Shown in pieces: positions 57,291 through 64,000 of a DNA stretch of 64,000 nt. Origin of the DNA: Siphonodentalium dalli (Eukaryota; Mollusca; Scaphopoda; Gadilida; Siphonodentaliidae); contig CP136069.1 in the NCBI GenBank assembly GCA_032622095.1, positions 44,864,194 through 44,928,193 of the forward strand, written 5' to 3'. The notes beneath the pieces were generated by a model, which was not told the DNA's origin, did not search any database, and saw only the letters and a program-made list of their open reading frames with translations. Each line of letters starts with the position of its first letter. The stretch's first letter is position 1. A program made the translations under genes and the position numbers.

Positions 57291-57459
57291 CAGTCCAAAA
57301 CAATACCCTCTTCAGATTCCAGAGTCCAATTTCCTAGAGTATTTCAAAATTATGAATAATTTTCAGTTAATAGGATATATACACCTCATTTGTTGCTGTG
57401 ACTTATACAATCTGATATTTTTAAAGGCTGAGAAAAAGACTTGATGTGAAATTTCTACT

Positions 57460-57662
57460 CAAGTTCAACCAATGGCCATAAGCTTTTGTTGAACTTATTA
57501 TCTGAAAATTTCCCTCCAATATAAATAGAAATCCTTCTGCACTTGTATTATATATTCAACTGTTTGTTGTCTGCTATTGTTCTTGAACCCACCACCAAAT
57601 GAATAGACCATTCCAATGTTTACTTTTACAACTGAATGGGAGAATCCATTTAGTAAAGAAAT
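57460..57662. mobile_element. piggyBac-like MITE, degraded copy
   Basis: TTATTATCTGAAAATTTCC, GAATAGACCATTCCAATGTT and GGGAGAATCCATTTAGTAAA belong to the 9450-9698 family; the TTAA termini are lost. Confidence 0.65.
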
Positions 57663-58019
57663 CCTGTTTTATTAATTTGACTCTCTCGCCTCTTAAACAA
57701 ACAGAAGAATGTCTACTGATGATATTGTCACAATATGCCTTTTTGTGATCCGTGGCATATCTTCTATTGGATGGTTGTGTTATTGTGGCCATGTGGCATA
57801 TGTAGGGCGAATACAGGGAAAATATTTACCCCTCACCAAAACGATAATCAGTGACGTGTTTGACAAATAGTCAGATTTCTTATGTCATATCACATTTTTG
57901 GTAGCTAAAGGCGATCTTAAAACAGATTTGTATGCTTAGTATGTCTATTTTCAGGATTGACTTGTCTCCATTCTTGAATTTTGGTGTGTCGTCCATTCTA
58001 TGATATCCCTTCCGCCTTT

Positions 58020-58780
58020 ATTCACGTTTATATGGTTTGCATATGTCGTTATAATAATTATGGTGTCCAGTTATCTTTATATGGTGTCCATACACATTTG
58101 TATAGCAATCTTTGACCTTTATATGGTGTGCAGATGTTGTTATATGATGTAAATTCATATTTGCATGGTGTCCATCATCTTTATATGATGTGCATATGTC
58201 TATATATGGTGTTCATTCACCTTTATGTTGATGAACACTGTTCTTTATATGGTGTTAATTCACCTTTATATGGTGTCCATTCGCCTTTCTGGTGTGTCCA
58301 TTCGCCTTTATAAGTTGTCAATTCGCCTTTCCATGGTATACATTCACCTTTATATGTTGTCAATTCGAATTTCCATGGTATACATTCACCTTTATATGTT
58401 GTCAATTCGAATTTCCATGGTATACATTCACCTTTATATGTTGTCAATTCGCCTTTCCATGGTATCCTTTCACCTTTATATGGTGTCCATTATGTAGTGT
58501 TGTTTCTTTTATAGGGTGTCGATTCACATTTATTTGGGGTCTATTTAGTTATATGGTGTGTTTTACCTGTATATTGTTCCCAATCACCTGTATGAGGTGC
58601 CCATTCAACTTTGTATTTTGTCCATTCACCTTTATTATGGTGTGTATTTACCTTTATATGGTGTGTATTTACCTATATAATTATATTGTGTTTTTTTACC
58701 TTTATATGGTGTCCATTTACCTTTATATGGTGTCCATTTACCTTTATGTGGTGTCCATTTACATTGATCTGTTCTGTATA
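58020..58780. repeat. About 21-bp minisatellite, forward block
   Basis: Unit CACCTTTATATGGTGTCCATT, about 35 diverged copies. Between 58300 and 58470 a 57-bp higher-order unit (TTCCATGGTATACATTCACC with TTTATATGTTGTCAATTCG) repeats. Frames of 60-164 residues are by-products of the period. Confidence 0.85.
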
Positions 58781-58884
58781 TGGTGACCATTTATGATGAT
58801 GGCCGCTGTTCTTTATATGATGTACATATGATTTATATGATGTGTATACAACTGTATATATGCCTGTGTGGTGTGGTATATCAT

Positions 58885-59115
58885 CATGATGGTGAAAGGA
58901 CACCACATAAAGATATTTTCATTCCATATAAATACATTTCCACACCATATTACGACAATTGAAAATCATATAAAGATGAATGGACACCATATAATAGTGG
59001 AACCACATCATACAGAGACGCATGCATATCATATAGAGAACAGATGTCATCTTAGTGGTGAACGGACACCATATACAGGTAAAACATATCATATAAAGGT
59101 AAATGATAGTAATAT
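58885..59115. repeat. About 21-bp minisatellite, inverted block
   Basis: The same unit in reverse complement: AATGGACACCATATAATAG, AACGGACACCATATACAGG and AACATATCATATAAAGGTAA. The switch point lies at 58780-58885, around the ATCATCATGATGGTG region. Confidence 0.8.
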
Positions 59116-59190
59116 TACTATCAAAATTTGAGTAATATAACAAAATATAGTAATATTACTATCAAAATTTGAGTAATATAACCAAATATT
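59110..59190. repeat. About 43-bp direct duplication
   Basis: TAGTAATATTACTATCAAAA followed by TTTGAGTAATATAACAAAAT occurs twice. Confidence 0.85.
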
Positions 59191-59195
59191 TTCTG

Positions 59196-59530
59196 TAGGT
59201 TCAATGTTAAATTTTGATCGTCAGTGGTCAGTTAGAATAACCTGACCACATCCAAATTTTTCCAACCTGTGCCTGAGTTTCATACACAGTATTTAAAAAA
59301 AATTCAATTCACATATTCCCAAACACAAAAGGCACCATTTATCCCAAATACGAGAATCTCCATAGGGTTCAATGTTAAATTTTGATCGCAACTGTAGCCA
59401 GCAAGAACCCACTGATCACATCCAAATTTCAAAAATATGTCTGAGGTTCACACTTAGCAGTTGTCATAATATTTCAAATTCCCCCAACACCATATGCCAA
59501 ATGGCACCATCTATCATTTTCGATAAAAAC
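59196..59530. repeat. Two-copy tandem repeat, about 166-bp period
   Basis: GGTTCAATGTTAAATTTTGA starts at 59199 and 59366. Both copies continue with TGACCACATCCAAATTT-like and GAGTTTCA-like segments and CAAATGGCACCAT-like phrases. Confidence 0.7.
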
Positions 59531-60344
59531 AAAACTCTCTTTAAATTATTTTGACCATGTTTTAGGCCGACCGTGCAAAATTTAAGAATGGAAACAAATC
59601 AACCCTGCAAAATAAACATACTAGGCATACAACATTTGTTTTCAAATCGCTTTTAGCAAGCAAAAAATGTGATATGTCATAAGGAATATGACTATTTGTC
59701 AAATGTGTCACTAAATATCATTTTGTGGGAGGGGTAAGTTTTTGCCCCATATTCCCACTACATACGACATAGCAACAAAATAATACAGCCCTCCAATAGC
59801 AGATATACCATGGATCAGAAAAATGCATACATATGGTGATAACATATGATAAGTTTTCGATAAATGGGGTTGAAACAGGCACATTTAGCTGAATCAGCGG
59901 AAAAAATATGTTCGCGATAAACGAAATACGTCACAGCTCAAACATCCAACTATTTTCTGGCAACTTTTTACCATTTTCGATATCACTCACATAAACTCTC
60001 TCCCAAATCAATAGAAGAAAAATATGAATTGAATAACGCTTAAGAAGCTTAGACTGATGAACACTAACCCGAAAAATGCATACAAATAAGGTTGGGTAGC
60101 ATGAGGAAAATGTGAAAAAAATCATATTTTGCCCCCTATGTTGTGGGCTTCATAAATATAGTGAAATTCCCCTTTCTGTGACACCTCGGGAAATGAGAGC
60201 CCATACTATTTCTGCAGTAGAAATTTGGCATGGTATAGAAAATTGTATTGCACAACTCTTTATTGAGATTTACATTTATTTAAAGATAAATAAGCCATTT
60301 GTTCATTGCAATGATCATTCTTTTTCATCTATTCTTTTTGTGGG
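59531..60344. other. No gene seen
   Basis: Unique AT-rich sequence. Confidence 0.5.
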
Positions 60345-60745
60345 CAAGCCTGCAAATATTGTGACTGTCATCCCGCACAGCAGGCTAGCATCACCAAATT
60401 CACCCTCTGTGACCTCCTTCTATTTAGGCTTCATCTTCTGGGAAGTTTCTATAGTCTCAAATTAACATTGTTTTTAGTAACTTTTTCCCTTCTAGGAAGT
60501 TTCTATATCCTCTAATTTGCAGAAGATAAAATGCACAATCGAGGTGACTTATAGGTGAACATCACCAACTTCAACTGGGGAACTTCAATCTCATTCCAGG
60601 ACTCCCATAGCAGTTGAGGCCTAATCAGAATGAGGTTCCCAGAGGGTGAATTTGGTGATGCTAGCCCAGTGCGGGATAGCATCACTTAAATTCACCCTCT
60701 GGGTACCTCATTCTGCAAATGACAGACGCAATATTTGCAGACTTG
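60345..60745. mobile_element. hAT-like hairpin MITE, long form, left hairpin damaged
   Basis: Right hairpin intact (60625-60712). The left keeps only AGCATCACCAAATTCACCCT and loses its partner strand. The interior (TTCATCTTCTGGGAAGTTTC; AGGTGAACATCACC) is inverted relative to 35150-35330. No target duplication remains. Confidence 0.75.
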
Positions 60746-61006
60746 AGCAGAGCAATGGAAGTACAATTATTACTGTAAATGAAATTAGCATCACATCATT
60801 TGATCAGTCTCTGGCATTAATTGTTTCCTTCAGCTCTGAATTTCAAGTCCTCACACATAAGTCATCTCAGACTCAGAATTTCCTCAATAATTTTGTTATG
60901 GATTCCACAGTTCAAATTAGATTCAAACAGCTCCATGTTACATAGTCTAATGAAAATAGCTGGGTTTTCTATTTCCACCACCAAACATTATGTCATCGTC
61001 AGCCAG
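60746..61006. other. No supported gene
   Basis: Short unique spacer between two MITEs; a frame here crosses MITE sequence. Confidence 0.5.
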
Positions 61007-61260
61007 CAAGCCTTGAAATAGTGTGTCTGTCATTTGCAGAATGAGGTCCCCAGAGGGTGAATTTAGTGATGCTACCCTGCACAGCAGGCTAGCATCACCA
61101 AATTCACCCTCTGGGGACCTCATTCTGCTTACACCTCAGCAGAATGAGATTCCCAGAGGGTGAATTTGGTGATGCTAGCCCGCTATGCGGGGTAGCATCA
61201 CTAAATTCACCCTCTGGGAACCTCATTCTGCAAATGACAGACACACTATTTCAAGGCTTG
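61007..61260. mobile_element. hAT-like hairpin MITE, double-hairpin form (254 bp)
   Basis: 8-bp duplications TCAGCCAG at 60999-61006 and 61261-61268. Two hairpins as in 43582-43836, joined by CTTACACCTCAGCAGAATGA. Terminal repeats intact. Confidence 0.92.
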
Positions 61261-61689
61261 TCAGCCAGTCACAACATTTATCAGTAAACGATGCAGCCAA
61301 TAAGGCACTTGTCTGAATTCCTATACAGTGGCAGATTCGCCTCATAGTTTGAAAGAAAAAAAGAAGAAAAAAAAACCCAAATAAATTTTCAATCACATTG
61401 ATAATTTCACACAGCGTTCACAAAATTGAGGATTATGATCACTAATTAAACACTGCGTCTATGAAGAATTCAGAATAGTATTTTGTATTTCCAATAATTT
61501 CAACAGTTAACACCAGTTTGAAGCGGGGATAAAAACGAAACCAAAAGGAGATATTTGTCTATCGAAAACTATTTGTTCGCTGTGACGTCATACTGTATGG
61601 ATTGCATGCAGATGTTATTTATAGCGGCGGTAATGTGACACACAGCTATTTTCATCAGACTCTGTAAAACGGAGCTGTGAGAGTCTAAT

Positions 61690-61695
61690 TTTATT
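61690..61695 (-). terminator. Possible poly(A) signal for NUP188
   Basis: TTTATT on the plus strand reads AATAAA on the minus strand, about 500 bases after the NUP188 stop. A consensus hexamer only; other AT-rich candidates exist nearby. Confidence 0.3.
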
Positions 61696-61699
61696 CAGA

Positions 61700-62236
61700 A
61701 CTGTTGATTCCATAGAATACATGGCCTTGTCAATTCCTTACTTGTTTCTTCACAAGTTTCAGTCAATATTGTCACAACATTCACTCTTATCGTTTCTCCA
61801 AAGGAGCATCTTCATACCATAGACACAAGAGTCCACATTTATGGACTGTTCAATCCTATCAATTTATGAACTTCTTCAAAAAAAAATTGCTCTTCTTTCA
61901 AATCCAAAACAAGGATTTCATCCTATGGCAAGATTTGCACCAAAGTACTTTTTGGATAAATACTTGTACGAGTCATTTTAGTTTTGAATCCATTGAGTCC
62001 ATAGAATTCTCAATTTTCACTCTTTAACTGAGATTCTGTCACAACATTCTCGCACACCCTTTCACAAAAGAAGCATCTCCATAGAATTAAAGTACACTTA
62101 TACAAATGCTTGAAACCCTGTCATTTACAACTCTTCTTCACAAGTTTAGCACTCTATTCAAATCTGAACCAACGATTTCATCCTACACCAAGATTCGTCA
62201 CCTAAGAACTTTTTGGACAAATTCTTGGACGAGTCT
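61700..62236 (-). repeat. Tandem duplication covering NUP188 CDS end and 3' UTR
   Basis: Two units about 265 bp apart share GTCACAACATTC, GAAGCATCTCCATA/GAGCATCTTCATA, AACTTCTTCA/ACTCTTCTTCA, GATTTCATCCTA, ACTTTTTGGA and TTGGACGAGTC/TTGTACGAGTC. The upstream unit includes the last codons of NUP188 and its stop; the downstream unit carries a decayed, untranslated copy of them. Confidence 0.75.
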
Positions 62237-62404
62237 AAAGAACACGTGTTCTTGTGAGTTTATAACCGTGCTTTGAGAAACAGAACGACGAAGCTCCTGT
62301 CCACGAGGAGAGACAGTCCGTGGAGTCTGCTGAAATGCTGAGCCGCCTGGGGACGACGGAGCACCACGACGAATGTATCTGTTCATTGCCGATAAGAATA
62401 AATT
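62198..62404 (-). CDS. NUP188: NUP188 terminal coding exon
   Basis: Minus-strand exon after acceptor TCTTCATTTCAG. Encodes 68 residues starting NLFLSAMNRYIRRGAPSSPG and ending EHVFFRLVQEFVQKVLR, then TGA. RYxRRGAPSSP and the VQxFVxxVxR end are the conserved C-terminus of the nuclear-pore scaffold nucleoporin NUP188, recalled from the vertebrate protein (SRYFRRGAPSSP ... VQAFVRHVQR). The exon begins in phase 0, as the exon at 63105-63234 ends. The linker between the two motifs is Ser/Thr/Arg-rich and variable. A decayed copy is at 20731-20885. Confidence 0.92.
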   Translation of the reverse strand, partial: NLFLSAMNRYIRRGAPSSPGGSAFQQTPRTVSPRGQELRRSVSQSTVINSQEHVFFRLVQEFVQKVLR

Positions 62405-63104
62405 CTGAAATGAAGATATCAATCAATTAATTAAATTGATGCTTAAAGATACGGGCAGCCTTCGCCATGGGTATAGCTGTTAAAATAGTCACATCGGCTA
62501 AAACCGCCATAAAGAGACAGAATATTATATAATAGACAGATGTTGTTCTTATACCAGTTATATATATATTGCGTACATTGCATGTTATTGTCACGTTTGT
62601 ACTCTTAGTTATATAAACAAACATCAAAAACGTTACAGAACCATTTGTTTATAGACAAACACTCTGAACTACCGGATCGTCCAATGAAAATGTTCCATTG
62701 CATTGTGGAAGGCGAAGGTAAATTTATTGGTGCAATCCACAATTACATTCAAATAACAACAAATTTTATTTTAATCGACCCATTCTACCTGCTGTCCAGC
62801 TAATCCATGTTACTTCATGATTGGGAAATGATCAGACAGAAAACGTGTACATAATTATTCTTGCAAAGAGGTGAATATTTTTCAATTCAGTTAGTATTTT
62901 ATCCTAACCTATATATGGTAATACATACCAAATTAGGAATTAACTATTATGATAGTATTGTGCGTTGTAAGTTGTAGACGCACCAAATTGACCAATTGAA
63001 ACATTTTGTGCGTATACTGGTGACTGAAATGATTCATCGACTGTGGTAATATTCAGAGAGCAAATATATTTGTGCTATGAATGCAATTTTGACATGAAAC
63101 TGAC
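62405..63104 (-). other. Last NUP188 intron
   Basis: 700-bp intron between the final two coding exons, AT-rich. No repeat or gene recognised. Confidence 0.7.
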
Positions 63105-63234
63105 CAGTTCGGAACCTAGTTCCATTTTTAGGATTTGTTTTTCTCTTGGATGAAGATTTGGGTCCCTGAGATGTCGAGCTGCCTGAGACATGATTAGATA
63201 CAGAGAATTCTCTAAGTTAGAAAGCACCAATGAC
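63105..63234 (-). CDS. NUP188: NUP188 penultimate coding exon
   Basis: Minus-strand exon of 130 bp, acceptor TGTTTTTGCAG, donor GAACTG|GTCAGT. Encodes SLVLSNLENSLYLIMSQAAR then HLRDPNLHPREKQILKMELG and SEL. It aligns with the human segment as recalled (MENCFYLLISQAMRYLRDP, HPRDKQRMKQELSSEL), directly before the RRGAPSSP exon. The first base completes a codon from an upstream exon beyond the visible set. The protein is part of the NUP205/NUP188 alpha-solenoid inner ring of the pore. Confidence 0.92.
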
Positions 63235-64000
63235 CTGCAAAAACACATGAATATTTGTTGAAATGAAATACAGGCAATAAAAGGAAAACAGTAGATGTAT
63301 GTCTGGAAAAACTGCAGAAATAGCTATTGATGACTGGGGGCTGCTAGCGTGGAATGGTAATTTACCCTGGGCAAAAATGAATGCAATAAATTTGTGTAAC
63401 CGGAGTAATCTAAAAATAGCATAGTTACAACGGCAAATAAAACATAATTTTTTTATTGAGTAATTTTGACAAAACCCACTTTGTGCGTGTCGAACAGACG
63501 AAGACCTACGCAAATGAGCAAAAATATCTGATATTCATAATGAAATTAAAAAGAATTTTGACTTTTATCGAACAAGCAAATATACCTAATATTAGAACAA
63601 CCTTGACACTAAGTATCTAAAACTTTGGACAAATAATGTTAACTGTCATCCAATTTAATTATATCTTTCTGAATTATATATTATATAGTCATGTCAAATT
63701 ATAAAAAAATAAATTTCATTTAATCCATTGCATAAATGTGCTTTCTCAGTTGACAACTGATCTTCGTGTTGAAAGTGATGTTATATTACAATACGCCAGC
63801 AGTTACATTCCATTCATTGCCCATTCAAATTTCATTACCCACTGTAGCCAAGCGTAATGAATGGAATCCTCTCTGGGTACTCGCCAAAGAGAAATTCACT
63901 CAGGAACATTTGATCAAATTTTTAAATTGAAATGGCAGTCAGGTGGAAATTTCCAAACATAGGAGGGATGTTGGATTTACAGTTGTTGGAATTCTTCGGG
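63235..64000 (-). other. NUP188 intron, no further exon seen
   Basis: No splice-bounded open segment matching NUP188 was found up to the window edge, so the next upstream exon probably lies beyond it. CATTCCATTCATTGCC near 63805 and its complement-like TAATGAATGGAATCC near 63857 form a short inverted pair. Confidence 0.5.

Noticed and set aside
58292-58786. 164-residue frame rich in FPWYTFTFICCQFEF
   Set aside because: Product of the 21-bp repeat, a multiple of 3; no other coding evidence.
60646-60945. 99-residue plus-strand frame
   Set aside because: Starts inside a hairpin MITE and has no splice or homology support.

Overview
The window looks like intron-rich, repeat-rich, AT-rich nuclear DNA of an invertebrate animal. 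I favour a lophotrochozoan, probably a mollusc. The reasons are large introns, very low gene density, spliced exons with GT-AG borders, many short inverted-repeat transposons, and degenerate non-coding tandem families ending in GACGGACGG-type tracts and the tail GTCTCAGGTGAGCTAAAAA, which I associate with mollusc genomes. The tail association is from memory. No bacterial gene, operon, CRISPR array or rRNA/tRNA gene was seen.

The supported genes lie on the minus strand. At the right end (62198-63234) are the last two coding exons of nucleoporin NUP188, recognised from the conserved C-terminus (RRGAPSSP ... VQEFVQKVLR-stop) and the preceding LHPREKQ segment. Downstream of that stop codon, still on the minus strand, five more exons (44174-44306, 36415-36502, 31674-31759, 26925-27082, 26346-26491) join in perfect splice phase. 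They read as the alpha-solenoid middle of NUP188. A decayed copy of the NUP188 terminal exon lies further on (20731-20885). The order fits a partial tandem duplication of the 3' half of NUP188. The 18 kb between the first stop and the first exon of the second copy shows no N-terminal exons. A broken THAP-domain exon (45183-45404, plus strand) and a possible 53-residue membrane ORF (48665-48826, minus) are the only other coding candidates worth listing.

Most of the rest is repeat. Left third (0-21 kb): a 1.2 kb segment and its inverted copy 17 kb away, a second inverted pair near 3.5 and 7 kb, and TTAA-flanked piggyBac-like MITEs, TA-flanked Tc1/mariner-like MITEs and other foldback elements, several nested. 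Middle (21-44 kb): introns of the second NUP188 copy, holding a pogo/mariner-like element, a 3.2 kb array of 34-bp units that abuts a splice acceptor, a 155-165 bp tandem family, and a 4.6 kb foldback structure with arms made of tandem repeats. Right third (44-64 kb): a 54-bp array open on both strands, a 1.7 kb element with 8-bp target-site duplications, an array of about 21-bp units that reverses orientation, and hAT-like hairpin MITEs with intact 8-bp duplications.

The most interesting points are the NUP188 partial duplication, the modular hairpin MITE family, the minisatellite fused to a splice acceptor, and the giant foldback. Everything is read by eye. Boundaries of diverged repeats are approximate, and exon homology is judged from memory of the human protein.
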